Of a DNA stretch of 64,000 bases, positions 43,335 to 51,813 are shown one piece after another (the first letter of the stretch is position 1; each line of letters opens with the position of its first letter). The position numbers were made by a program, and so were the translations under genes. Source of the DNA: GCA-003244245 sp052390495. GTDB taxonomy: Bacteria; Actinomycetota; Actinomycetes; Mycobacteriales; Pseudonocardiaceae. The DNA lies in NCBI GenBank assembly GCA_052390495.1, contig JBQTGW010000002.1, positions 1-64,000 on the forward strand. Direction: 5' to 3'. The notes beneath the pieces were generated by a model. That model worked only from the letters and a program-made list of their open reading frames with translations, ran no database searches and was not told the DNA's origin.

Positions 43335-43646
43335 TCAGCCACGACGTGGGCCGTCGGCACTTCGTGCGCCGCTTGTGTCACTGTCCAGCGTGTAGAACTG
43401 CTCCAGCGTTGCCGGACGGGGCGGCACCGGGAACCCATTACCCGACAAGACGAGCTCCAGTTGGAAGATGTGCCCCACCGCTGCCGTGGAGAACAGTTCG
43501 AGGCGCCGCACCCGGCGGCGCAGCCGGACGAGGTCGGCAGCCGTGCGCCTGCTCCGGTTGGCGGTGTAAGCGGCCAGCGCCGCCACCAAGCCCGTGAGCC
43601 CGGTGAAGATCGCGGCAATGGCCTCCGGTGACACCACTACCCCCAC
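43335..43646 (-). CDS. Small membrane-anchored hypothetical protein
   Basis: 103 aa. N-terminal helix (AIAAIFTGLTGLVAALAAYT) followed by a strongly basic helix (NRSRRTAADLVRLRRRVRRL) and a hydrophobic stretch (ELFSTAAVGHIFQLELVLSG). No signal cleavage site. Proteins of this kind with a membrane helix plus basic coiled coil occur near phage-like and regulator loci in Pseudonocardiaceae. Its function is unknown. No other gene adjoins it. Confidence 0.65.
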   Translation of the reverse strand: MGVVVSPEAIAAIFTGLTGLVAALAAYTANRSRRTAADLVRLRRRVRRLELFSTAAVGHIFQLELVLSGNGFPVPPRPATLEQFYTLDSDTSGARSADGPRRG

Positions 43647-43831
43647 TCGTCACTGACTACCTTGGCGATACGGTCGCACAGGTGGCAAATAAACTACTGA
43701 GAGCATTCGCGAGCTCACAGTTCCCTCTTTTGCCACGTGGCGATACTGCCAAGTTTCACCCACTGATAACGGAGTGTCAAACGAACTTTGGATTGCGGTT
43801 GAATTGAGCTACCACACCATTGCCACAGAGC

Positions 43832-45376
43832 TTAACGAGCGTCCGCACGCAGAAGGTCGGCGCACTTCTCGCCGATCATCATCGTGGTGAGGGCGGGGTT
43901 GACCGCGAGCAGAGTGGGCATCACCGAACCGTCGGCGACACGCAGTCCGGCGATGCCCTTAACGCGCAGCCGAGCGTCAAGGGGAGCCAGTGGATCGTTT
44001 TCAGCGCCCATCATGACGGTGCCACAGGGGTGGTAGACGGTGTTGTGGGTAGCTTTGACGTAGTCGGTCAGCTCGTCGTCGGACGTCGCGTCAGGGCCGG
44101 GGGTGAGCTCCCGGCGGACCCATGGCCGCAGCGCGGGCTGGGCGGCGATGGCCCGCGCCAACCGCACCCCATCCAGCATCACCGGCATGTCGTGCTCGTC
44201 GGTGAAGTAGCGCGGGTCGATCCGGGGCTTGTCCCGGAAGTCCCGGGTGCGCAGCCGTACCGTCCCCCTGGAGCGAGCCGCGGTGACGTTGGGGGTGAGG
44301 CAGAAACCGTTGTCGGTGGTTGGGTAGCCGTGGCGCACGGTGTTCCGGTCGAAGGGCACGCATCCGTAGTGGAACATCAGATCCGGCCGGTCCAGCGCTT
44401 CGGAGGTGGTGGCGAAGATCCCGATCTCCCAGAACTGGGTGGACTGGCGCACCATCGGGCGCGCCGCTTCCCACTGCACGACGGCTTCGGGATGGTCCCG
44501 TAGATTCTCCCCGACCCCCGGGGCGTCCAGCAGCACCTCAATGCCCATTTCCCGTAGGTGCTCGGCGGGCCCGATCCCGGAGAGCATCAGCAGCTTCGGG
44601 GTTTCGATCGCCCCACAGCTGACCACGACCTCGCGCTGCGCCGTCACCGACGCCGAGCGCACCAGATCGCCGGTGCGGTATTCGACGCCGGTGCAGCGGC
44701 GGCCCGCGAAGAGCAGCCGCTTGGCCAACAGCCCGGTACGGACGTCGAGGTTGGGCCGGTCCAGCGCGGGATGCAGATAGGAAACCGAGGCTGAGCAGCG
44801 CGTCCCGTCCGCGCGGGCGTTGATCTGGAACCAGTTCGCACCGCGCAGCACGGTGGTACCGGAGTTGAACGGTGAGCGGGGGATACCCACCTGCTCACAC
44901 GCCTGCAACAGCGCGACGCCGCAGGGATCGACCGGCGCAATCGTGCGGATCCGCACCGGGCCGTATCGCCCGTGATGCGCGCCGGGGGCTTCGGTGCGCT
45001 CGATTCTGCGAAACAACGGGAAGCACTCGGCGGCGCTCCACCCGGTGGCGCCCCGCGCGCTCCAGTCGTCGAGGTCCTCGGCGGGTGCCCAGAAAGCGAT
45101 ACAGGAATTGTGCGAGGAACATCCCCCCAACACCCGGGCGCGGGCGTGGCGCACGAACGAATTGCCATGTTGCTGCGGCTCAATCGGGTAGTCCCAGTCG
45201 TATCCTGACTCCAATAGCTGCATCCACCGGTTCAGCCGCAGCACGTTCTCGTCACCGGTATCGGACGGACCAGCTTCGAGCAGACACACGGTGATCGTCG
45301 GGTCTTCGGACAGCCGGGCGGCCACCACCGCTCCCGCCGTACCACCGCCCACCACGACATAGTCGAACGTCCCCAC
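43832..45376 (-). CDS. GMC-family FAD oxidoreductase (choline-dehydrogenase-like)
   Basis: 514 aa. FAD ADP-binding motif DYVVVGGGTAGAVVAARLSE; GMC signature 1 in ARARVLGGCSSHNSC; signature 2 SCGAIETPKLLMLSGIGPAE; catalytic C-terminal His in NTVYHPCGTVMMGAEND and the closing NPALTTMMIGEKCADLL. It oxidises an alcohol or sterol-like substrate; which one cannot be told. There is no BetB-like aldehyde dehydrogenase beside it, so glycine-betaine synthesis is not supported. It is monocistronic. Confidence 0.93.
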   Translation of the reverse strand: MGTFDYVVVGGGTAGAVVAARLSEDPTITVCLLEAGPSDTGDENVLRLNRWMQLLESGYDWDYPIEPQQHGNSFVRHARARVLGGCSSHNSCIAFWAPAEDLDDWSARGATGWSAAECFPLFRRIERTEAPGAHHGRYGPVRIRTIAPVDPCGVALLQACEQVGIPRSPFNSGTTVLRGANWFQINARADGTRCSASVSYLHPALDRPNLDVRTGLLAKRLLFAGRRCTGVEYRTGDLVRSASVTAQREVVVSCGAIETPKLLMLSGIGPAEHLREMGIEVLLDAPGVGENLRDHPEAVVQWEAARPMVRQSTQFWEIGIFATTSEALDRPDLMFHYGCVPFDRNTVRHGYPTTDNGFCLTPNVTAARSRGTVRLRTRDFRDKPRIDPRYFTDEHDMPVMLDGVRLARAIAAQPALRPWVRRELTPGPDATSDDELTDYVKATHNTVYHPCGTVMMGAENDPLAPLDARLRVKGIAGLRVADGSVMPTLLAVNPALTTMMIGEKCADLLRADAR

Positions 45377-45430
45377 AATGACCTTTCTACGCCGGAGGGG
45401 GCCTCACTTCGATGATGCTGACGCCACGGT

Positions 45431-45496
45431 GTGCATCAGCGCCGGACACAGCGTGCATGAGCGCCGGACACAGCGTGCATGAGCGCCGGACACGCG
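45431..45496. repeat. Three 22-bp tandem repeats between GMC oxidoreductase and recR
   Basis: GTGCATSAGCGCCGGACACAGC-type units lie at 45431-45452, 45453-45474 and 45475-45496, the first two differing at one position. The same unit occurs twice at 35744-35787. The block ends 4 bp before the recR stop codon. Confidence 0.85.
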
Positions 45497-45500
45497 GGGA

Positions 45501-46103
45501 CTAGACGGGGCGGCGGTTGGATAGGGCGCGGCCTAGGGTTAGCTCGTCGGCGAATTCCAGGTCGCCGCCCATGGGGAGGCCGGAGGCTAGGCGGGTGACT
45601 GAGAGGCCGGGGAAGTCTCTCAGCATGCGGGTCAGGTAGGTGGCGGTGGCTTCGCCTTCGGTGTTGGGATCCGTTGCGATGATCACTTCGGTGATCTCGG
45701 CGGCGCCGATGCGGGTCAGCAGCTCCCGGATGCGCAACTGGTCAGGGCCGATGCCGGAGAGCGGATCAAGCGCACCACCCAGCACGTGATAGCGGCCGGT
45801 GAACTCGCGGGTGCGCTCCACCGCCAGTACGTCCTTGGGCTCCTCGACGACGCAGATCAGCGCCGGATCTCGGCGCGCGTCCGAGCAGATCCGGCAGGTC
45901 TCCTTCTCCGAGACCGTGCCACAGACAGCACAGAACACCACGCCGTCCTTGACCCGCGCCAAAGCGTCCCGCAACCGGGTCACGTCAGCCGGATCAGCCG
46001 TCAGGAGATGAAAGGCCATCCGCTGCGCGCTCTTGGGCCCGACACCGGGCAGCCTGCCCAATTCATCGATGAGATCTTGGACGACCCCCTCGTACTGGTT
46101 CAC
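45501..46103 (-). CDS. recR: Recombination mediator protein RecR
   Basis: 200 aa, GTG start overlapping the ybaB stop (GTGA). With RecF/RecO it loads RecA at gapped DNA. Helix-hairpin-helix LGRLPGVGPKSAQRMAFHLL, zinc finger CAVCGTVSEKETCRIC, Toprim motif ICVVEEPKDVLAVE and ATDPNTEGEATATYL. It is the second gene of the conserved ybaB-recR pair, with dnaX 3.7 kb away. Confidence 0.97.
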   Translation of the reverse strand: MNQYEGVVQDLIDELGRLPGVGPKSAQRMAFHLLTADPADVTRLRDALARVKDGVVFCAVCGTVSEKETCRICSDARRDPALICVVEEPKDVLAVERTREFTGRYHVLGGALDPLSGIGPDQLRIRELLTRIGAAEITEVIIATDPNTEGEATATYLTRMLRDFPGLSVTRLASGLPMGGDLEFADELTLGRALSNRRPV

Positions 46104-46444
46104 ATGCCAGGCAGGCCGAGACCCCCACCGGCCCCGCCCAGCCCGCTGGCCAGCGGACCCATCTTCTTCTGGGTGAGCTCATAGAGAGAACGGTTCGCAT
46201 CGGCCAGCGCGCCCACGACGAGATCCTGGAGGGTCTCCACGTCGTCCGGGTCGACCACCTTCGGGTCGATCGTCACGCTGCGGACCTCTCCGGAACCGCT
46301 CAGCGTCACGCAGACCAGATCACCCCCGGCCTGGCCGGTGACCTCAGCCTCGGCCAGCTCCGCCTGCGCACTCATCAACTGCTGCTGCATCATTTGAGCT
46401 TGTTGCAGAATCTGCTGCATATCGGGTGCTCCACCAGGTTGCAC
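46100..46444 (-). CDS. ybaB: Nucleoid-associated protein YbaB/EbfC
   Basis: 114 aa, GTG start. QQILQQAQMMQQQLMSAQAE helix, then the DNA-binding sheet AGGDLVCVTLSGSGEVRSVT and VVDPDDVETLQDLVVGALAD. The C-terminus is a Gly/Leu-rich tail (GPLASGLGGAGGGLGLPGM). It forms tweezers-like dimers that bind DNA and is usually cotranscribed with recR, as here. Confidence 0.95.
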   Translation of the reverse strand: MQPGGAPDMQQILQQAQMMQQQLMSAQAELAEAEVTGQAGGDLVCVTLSGSGEVRSVTIDPKVVDPDDVETLQDLVVGALADANRSLYELTQKKMGPLASGLGGAGGGLGLPGM

Positions 46445-46558
46445 AGCAGCTCCTCTCGGGTCGCCTGCGGGCCCCCACCAGACCCGTCGGATCCAGAGTA
46501 GTCACCTCACCCGAGCAGAACGGTGCGGGGACGCCCCCGTTCGTCGTAGCGTGACATC

Positions 46559-47962
46559 GTGCAGGTCACCAACAGTTCCCAGCGCGACCATCGCGCCGCC
46601 GTCAAGCGGCTACAGGCCAGCTTTCAGGCCATACCGGCGGACTCCCCGGTACGCCTGGCCAAACGCACCTCGAATCTGTTCCGGCCACGCGCCGCGACCC
46701 GTACCCCCGGCCTGGACGTCTCGGGCCTGACCGGGGTGCTGCACGTCGACCCGATTGCCCGAACGGCCGACGTCGCGGGCATGTGCACCTACGCCGACCT
46801 GGTCGCCGCTACCCTGCCGCACCGGCTCACCCCGCTGGTCGTCCCGCAGCTGCGGACGATCACGCTGGGCGGCGCGGTGAGCGGGCTGGGCATTGAGGCG
46901 GCGTCGTTTCGCAACGGCTTTCCGCACGAGTCGGTCCTCGAACTCGACGTGCTCACCGGCACCGGCGAGGTGCGCACCGTCTCCCCGGGTGACGAACTGT
47001 TCAGCGGTTTCCCCAACTCCTACGGCACGCTCGGCTACGCCACCCGGCTGCGCATCGAACTGGAACCGGTGCGCTCCCATGTGTTACTGCGCCACGTCCG
47101 GTTCGACGACCTGGACGCGCTGTGCGCCGCAGTAGCGCAGATCATGGCGACCCGCGAGTGGGACGGCGCGGACGTCGACTATCTCGACGGGGTGATGTTC
47201 TCCCCCGGCGAGTCCTACCTGACGCTGGGTGCCGGGCACGAACACGCGGGGCCCGCCAGCGACTACACCGGCCAGCAGATCTACTACCGCTCGATCCAGC
47301 AACGTGAGCGTGACGTGCTGACGACGCATGACTACCTGTGGCGCTGGGACACCGACTGGTTCTGGTGCTCCCATGCGTTCGGTGCCCAGCACCCCGTGGT
47401 GCGCAGGCTATGGCCCGCACGGCTGCGCCGCAGCGACGTCTACTGGAAGATCGTCGCGCTCGCACGTCGGTTCGACCTGGAAAACCGTCTCGAGGTCTGG
47501 CGTGGCCGTCCGCGTCGCGAACCGGTGATCCAGGACGTCGAGATCCCCGTCGAGCGCACCGCGGAGTTCCTGCGCTGGTTCGCTGAGCACGTCCCGATAC
47601 AGCCGGTGTGGCTATGCCCGGTGCGGTTGCGCGGCGAGCGCTCGTGGCCGCTGTATCCCCTGGAACCCGGGCGCGACTACGTCAATGCCGGTTTCTGGTC
47701 GACGGTGCCGATCGCGCCCGGCGGTACCTCCAACGACGGTACCTCCAACGACGGTAACGCCAACGACTGGGGCACTAACCGGGCCATCGAACACCAGGTA
47801 CACGAGCTGGGCGGGCACAAGTCGCTGTACTCGGACTCGTTCTACTCGCGGGCCGACTTCGACGCCCGCTACGGGGGCGTGCATTATAACGCGCTCAAAG
47901 AGCGTTACGACCCTGACCGACGGCTCCTGGAGCTCTACGCAAAGGCGGTGCGACGCCGATGA
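46559..47962 (+). CDS. tmsA: FAD-dependent reductase for 10-methyl fatty acid synthesis
   Basis: 467 aa. FAD-binding PCMH-type domain (VVPQLRTITLGGAVSGLGIE; GFPHESVLELDVLTGTGEVR; YGTLGYATRLRIEL). In actinobacteria a flavoprotein of this family reduces the methylene intermediate made by its partner methyltransferase, giving 10-methyl (tuberculostearate-like) chains (TmsA/BfaA). The partner gene overlaps by ATGA. Oddity: residues ~396-411 hold a tandem insert (GTSNDGTSNDGNAND) from a 15-bp repeat. There is no membrane segment. Confidence 0.88.
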   Translation: MQVTNSSQRDHRAAVKRLQASFQAIPADSPVRLAKRTSNLFRPRAATRTPGLDVSGLTGVLHVDPIARTADVAGMCTYADLVAATLPHRLTPLVVPQLRTITLGGAVSGLGIEAASFRNGFPHESVLELDVLTGTGEVRTVSPGDELFSGFPNSYGTLGYATRLRIELEPVRSHVLLRHVRFDDLDALCAAVAQIMATREWDGADVDYLDGVMFSPGESYLTLGAGHEHAGPASDYTGQQIYYRSIQQRERDVLTTHDYLWRWDTDWFWCSHAFGAQHPVVRRLWPARLRRSDVYWKIVALARRFDLENRLEVWRGRPRREPVIQDVEIPVERTAEFLRWFAEHVPIQPVWLCPVRLRGERSWPLYPLEPGRDYVNAGFWSTVPIAPGGTSNDGTSNDGNANDWGTNRAIEHQVHELGGHKSLYSDSFYSRADFDARYGGVHYNALKERYDPDRRLLELYAKAVRRR

Positions 47963-49260
47963 CGACCTTCCGGCGCGCTGCTCTGACCCAACGGGGCCCG
48001 CTGTCACTGGCCGGCATCGTCGATCTGCTGGCCGGGGGGCAGCTTCCGGTCCGGTTCAGCGCCTACGACGGCAGCGCCACCGGCTCCCCCGACGCGGCGA
48101 TCAGGGCGCACCTGGCCACCCCGCGGGGCGCCACCTACCTCGCCACCGCCCCGGGCGACCTGGGCATGGCACGCGCCTACATCGCCGGTGACCTGCGCAT
48201 CGAAGGTGTGCACCCCGGCGACCCTTACGAAGGGCTGCGGCTGCTGGCCAACGAGGTGCACTTCAAGCGCCCAAGCCTGGCCGAGCTGGCGCTGATCACC
48301 CGCTCGCTGGGCTGGCAGCGGCTGCGCCCCGTGCCGCCGCCACCGCAGGAGTCGCGGCCCCGGTGGCGCCGCGCGGTGGAAGGGCTGGCGCACACCCGAC
48401 ACCGTGACTCCGAGGCCGTCCACCACCACTACGACGTGTCCAACCGCTTCTACGAGCTGATCCTGGGCCCCTCGATGGCCTACACCTGCGCTGTCTTTTC
48501 TAATCCCGAGACAAGCCTGGACCAGGCGCAGGAGCGCAAGCTCGAGCTGATCGCCGACAAACTGGGCCTGGAGCCCGGGATGCGACTGCTCGACGTCGGC
48601 TGCGGCTGGGGCTCCATGGTGCGCTACGCCGCCCGCCGCGGGGTGCGCGCGCTGGGCGTCACGCTGTCCGCGGAACAGGCCCAGTGGGCACAGAAGGCCA
48701 TCGCGGCGGAGGGGTTGACCGAGCTGGCGCAGGTGCACCACATGGACTACCGAGACGCCCCCGGCCAGGACTACGACGCGGTGTCCTCGATCGGGCTCAC
48801 CGAACATGTCGGGGTGCACACGTATCCTTCCTACTTCGGGTTGCTGCGCGCCAAGCTGCGCCCCGGAGGGCGGCTGCTCAACCACTGCATCACCCGGCGG
48901 GACACCCGTGGCCGGGCGCAGACCGACGCGTTCATCGACCGTTACGTGTTCCCGGACGGCGAGCTCGCCCCGATCAGCCAGATCATCACCGGGGTGCAGG
49001 ACGCCGGCTTCGAGGTGCGCCATGACGAGAATCTGCGGGAGCACTACGCGCTGACGCTGCAAGGATGGTGCGCCAACCTCGTCAAGCACTGGGACGAATG
49101 CGTGGCCGAGGTCGGCGAGCCCACCGCCCGGGTCTGGGGCCTCTACATGGCCGCCTCGCGCCTGTCCTTCGAGCACAACGGCATCCAACTCCACCAGGTC
49201 CTAGCCGTCCGCCCCGACTCAGACGGCAATTCCCACGTCCCCCTACACCCCTGGTGGTAG
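47959..49260 (+). CDS. tmsB: SAM-dependent fatty acid methyltransferase (cyclopropane-synthase family)
   Basis: 433 aa. N-terminal lipid-binding region (RFSAYDGSATGSPDAAIRAH; GDLRIEGVHPGDPYEG), then the CFAS fold: HYDVSNRFYELILGPSMAYT, SAM motif MRLLDVGCGWGSMVRYAARR, VTLSAEQAQWAQK, IGLTEHVGVHTYPSYF, and C-terminal GWCANLVKHWDECVAEVGE. It methylates oleoyl phospholipid chains at C10; the overlapping tmsA product then reduces the double bond. Gene order (A-B) matches known tms operons. Confidence 0.9.
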   Translation: MTTFRRAALTQRGPLSLAGIVDLLAGGQLPVRFSAYDGSATGSPDAAIRAHLATPRGATYLATAPGDLGMARAYIAGDLRIEGVHPGDPYEGLRLLANEVHFKRPSLAELALITRSLGWQRLRPVPPPPQESRPRWRRAVEGLAHTRHRDSEAVHHHYDVSNRFYELILGPSMAYTCAVFSNPETSLDQAQERKLELIADKLGLEPGMRLLDVGCGWGSMVRYAARRGVRALGVTLSAEQAQWAQKAIAAEGLTELAQVHHMDYRDAPGQDYDAVSSIGLTEHVGVHTYPSYFGLLRAKLRPGGRLLNHCITRRDTRGRAQTDAFIDRYVFPDGELAPISQIITGVQDAGFEVRHDENLREHYALTLQGWCANLVKHWDECVAEVGEPTARVWGLYMAASRLSFEHNGIQLHQVLAVRPDSDGNSHVPLHPWW

Positions 49261-49674
49261 CGACCGCGATTCGGCTCCGAAGAGCGCCTGGCGGGTGGCT
49301 AAAAACAGCGATTCGGTTCCGAACAACGCGGGACGGGGTGGGGAAGCTTGAAGTTCGCACGATAAATGGGAGCGTACGAATTGCTCTGGCTGGCGGAGGT
49401 AGAAGTTTGCGGCGATATGCACTTGGCATCGCCGACGGCGGCGCCCAAATATTGCACCCGGGCGGCGACACCGCCGGCACCGGCCCTTCCGATCGATTGC
49501 GTGGTCACGCAGCAGCGAATACACCACAGCGCACGCCCGCCACTGGGTCGGCTCGCTTCCGTCCTGGGTGCTGCCGCCGGGCTCCACAGCACTCGATAGC
49601 CACTCGCGCAGCTCGTCACGCAAGAGCCCGTGGCTGGCCTGATGCACACTCAGGTTCTTGGCGGACACCGACAC
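49243..49674 (-). CDS. Cys-rich conserved hypothetical protein under a probable iron box
   Basis: 143 aa from GTG 49674, chosen because GAGGA stands 5 nt before it. An in-frame ATG at 49716 would place the DtxR-like box inside the gene. Conserved core: ASHGLLRDELREWLSSAVEP, QWRACAVVYSLLRDHAIDRK, then GRCRRCRRPGAIFGRRRRRC with C-x-x-C...C, followed by FYLRQPEQFVRSHL. The C-terminal 25 residues are encoded by palindromic repeats. It resembles Pseudonocardiaceae proteins of unknown role. It overlaps the tmsB stop tail to tail by 18 bp. Confidence 0.65.
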   Translation of the reverse strand: MSVSAKNLSVHQASHGLLRDELREWLSSAVEPGGSTQDGSEPTQWRACAVVYSLLRDHAIDRKGRCRRCRRPGAIFGRRRRRCQVHIAANFYLRQPEQFVRSHLSCELQASPPRPALFGTESLFLATRQALFGAESRSLPPGV

Positions 49675-49691
49675 GGCAATCCTCTTCTTAG

Positions 49692-49710
49692 TAAAGTTAG
49701 CCTTACCTTT
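49692..49710 (-). promoter_or_regulatory. Putative DtxR/IdeR iron box
   Basis: On the minus strand the 19-mer AAAGGTAAGGCTAACTTTA matches the IdeR/DtxR consensus TTAGGTTAGGCTAACCTAA at 14 of 19 positions, including the full AAGGCTAAC-like core. It lies 18-36 bp upstream of the GTG at 49674 in an unusually AT-rich patch, as expected for an iron-repressed promoter. Confidence 0.6.
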
Positions 49711-49770
49711 ACTCATCGGTGAGGATCATTCTGGCGTTACGGACACAGCAGCTGGTCGCGTTGGGTGACC

Positions 49771-51780
49771 TCAGCGGCCCTCGATGGGGCGAGCGCCGAG
49801 TCGGTCGGCGAGCAGTTCGAGGGCGACCTCGTCGGGATGACGGCTGCTGGTGCGCTCCCGGTCCGCGTCGGCAGCCTCGGTGCGCACTGCCTCCACGCGT
49901 CCTGTGGTCTGGGGTTGCGGGCGCGGCGCGGCGAAGCGCGGTGTCGGGCCGGTGTCTTCCGGCTCCGGGGGCTCGGCGGGATCTGGCGGCTCCGGGGGGA
50001 GCGGGATGCCGTCGTCGGGGGTGACGGATCGTTTCGGGGCCGCCGGAGCAGCTGGCCCGCTCGCCGGACCGGACGCGCGCGCAGGCCGATCCGGCGGACG
50101 CTGCTCGGGGCGGGCGCGCTGGGGCTGCTGGGACGACCGCGCGGCGCCGCGCGGAGCCGGGTCGCCGCCTGCGTGCTCGCAGCGCACCTGCCACTGGACC
50201 CCTAGGACGGTGCGTAGCGCTCCCTTGATCAGCTCAGTGTTGCGCTCATCGGCCAGCCGGCGGGCCAGCGGAGCGGTGGGCAGGGTGAGCACGAGGGTGT
50301 CTCGTTCCACTGCGGTCACGGTGGCGTTGCTGAGCAGCGCCTGGGTGGCCCGGCTCTGTTCACGCACTGCGTCCAGCAGGGCCTGCCAGACCCGCTGCAC
50401 CGCAGCGACGTCGAGCTCACCGGACGGGGGTGATTGCTCGTCAGGCGGAGCTGGCCTCGGTGGCGCCGGGTCAGGACGGGACGACCCGGGAGCGGACGGA
50501 ACCGGATCGGGGCGGGACGGAGCCGGGGCGGGACGGGAGATGGGGGCGGGCGGAGCTGGAGCCTGATCGGCGACCCTGACCGAGGTCGGCGGTGCGCCCG
50601 CGGTCACGTTCGGCGGGGTGGTGGTGAGCCGTTGTTCCAGACGCTCCAGCCGGTGCAGCACCGCACCCTCGCCCTCCGCGGCGGCCGGGAGCAGCATCCG
50701 GGCGCAGAGCAGTTCGAGCAGCAGCCGAGGAGCGGTGGCCCCCCGCATCTCGGTGAGCCCGGTGTGCACAATCTCCGCGAACCGGGTGAGGCTGGCGATG
50801 CCCAGCGCTTTGGCCTGGTCGGTCATGGTGGCGAGCTGGTCCTCGGGCGCGTCAACCAGGCCACGACGGGCGGCGTCGGGCGCCACCCGCAGTAGCACGA
50901 GGTCACGCAGGCGCCCCAGCAGGTCGGCGGCGAAGCGCCGGGGATCATGACCCGCCTCGATCAATCTGTCGACGGTGGTGAACACCGCGGCGCCGTCCTG
51001 GGCGGCCAGCGCCAAGACCATGTCGTCGATCAGTGCAACGTCGGTGACCCCGAGCAGCGTCACCGCCCGGGAGTAGGTGATGCCCTCGGTACCTGCCCCG
51101 GCGAGCAGTTGATCCAGCACGGAAAGCGAGTCCCGCGCGGAGCCCCCGCCCGCCCTGATCACCAGCGGGTAGACCGCGGGCTCCACCTGCGCCCCCTCGT
51201 CAGTGCAGACCTGCTCCAGCAGGGCGCGCATGGTGCTCGGTGGCAGCAGCCGGAACGGGTAGTGGTGGGTGCGGGAACGGATCGTCGCCAGCACCTTCTC
51301 GGGCTCGGTGGTAGCGAAGACGAAGACCAGATGCTCCGGAGGCTCCTCCACGATCTTGAGCAGGGCGTTGAAACCCTGCGTGGTGACCATGTGCGCCTCA
51401 TCGATGATGAACACCCGGTACCGGGAATCGGCGGGGGCGTAGAAGGCGCGATCCCGCAGGTCACGCGCGTCGTCGACACCGCCGTGGCTGGCCGCGTCGA
51501 GCTCGACGACGTCGATCGATCCGGGGCCCTCGGGTGCCAGCGCGACACAGGAAGGGCAGACCCCGCACGGGTCCGGCGTCGGGCCCTGCAGGCAGTTCAG
51601 CGAGCGGGCCAGGATGCGCGCGCTGGACGTCTTCCCGCAGCCGCGTGGCCCGGAGAACAGATAAGCGTGGTTGATCCGACCCGCTGCCAGCGCCGTGCGC
51701 AGCGGTTCGGTGACATGCTCCTGACCCACCACCTCGGCGAACGTCGCTGGGCGGTACTTGCGGTAGAGAGCCAGTGTCAC
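49771..51780 (-). CDS. dnaX: DNA polymerase III subunit gamma/tau
   Basis: 669 aa. Clamp-loader ATPase: YRKYRPATFAEVVGQEHVTE, Walker A FSGPRGCGKTSSARIL, zinc module CLQGPTPDPCGVCPSC, Walker B RVFIIDEAHMVTTQGFNALL, sensor FATTEPEKVLATIRSR. After residue ~380 comes a long Pro/Arg-rich linker (PAPAPSRPDPVPSAPG) and a C-terminal domain (VQRVWQALLDAVREQSRATQ) as in tau. It lies with recR, ybaB and the SRP RNA gene, a usual actinobacterial neighbourhood. Confidence 0.97.
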   Translation of the reverse strand: MTLALYRKYRPATFAEVVGQEHVTEPLRTALAAGRINHAYLFSGPRGCGKTSSARILARSLNCLQGPTPDPCGVCPSCVALAPEGPGSIDVVELDAASHGGVDDARDLRDRAFYAPADSRYRVFIIDEAHMVTTQGFNALLKIVEEPPEHLVFVFATTEPEKVLATIRSRTHHYPFRLLPPSTMRALLEQVCTDEGAQVEPAVYPLVIRAGGGSARDSLSVLDQLLAGAGTEGITYSRAVTLLGVTDVALIDDMVLALAAQDGAAVFTTVDRLIEAGHDPRRFAADLLGRLRDLVLLRVAPDAARRGLVDAPEDQLATMTDQAKALGIASLTRFAEIVHTGLTEMRGATAPRLLLELLCARMLLPAAAEGEGAVLHRLERLEQRLTTTPPNVTAGAPPTSVRVADQAPAPPAPISRPAPAPSRPDPVPSAPGSSRPDPAPPRPAPPDEQSPPSGELDVAAVQRVWQALLDAVREQSRATQALLSNATVTAVERDTLVLTLPTAPLARRLADERNTELIKGALRTVLGVQWQVRCEHAGGDPAPRGAARSSQQPQRARPEQRPPDRPARASGPASGPAAPAAPKRSVTPDDGIPLPPEPPDPAEPPEPEDTGPTPRFAAPRPQPQTTGRVEAVRTEAADADRERTSSRHPDEVALELLADRLGARPIEGR

Positions 51781-51813
51781 GGGCGCGAGGCTACCGGTCC
51801 GCTCGGAAGGCCA

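Noticed and set aside
45431..45496. CRISPR array
   Set aside because: The 22-bp units are directly adjacent, without unique spacers, and no cas genes are present.
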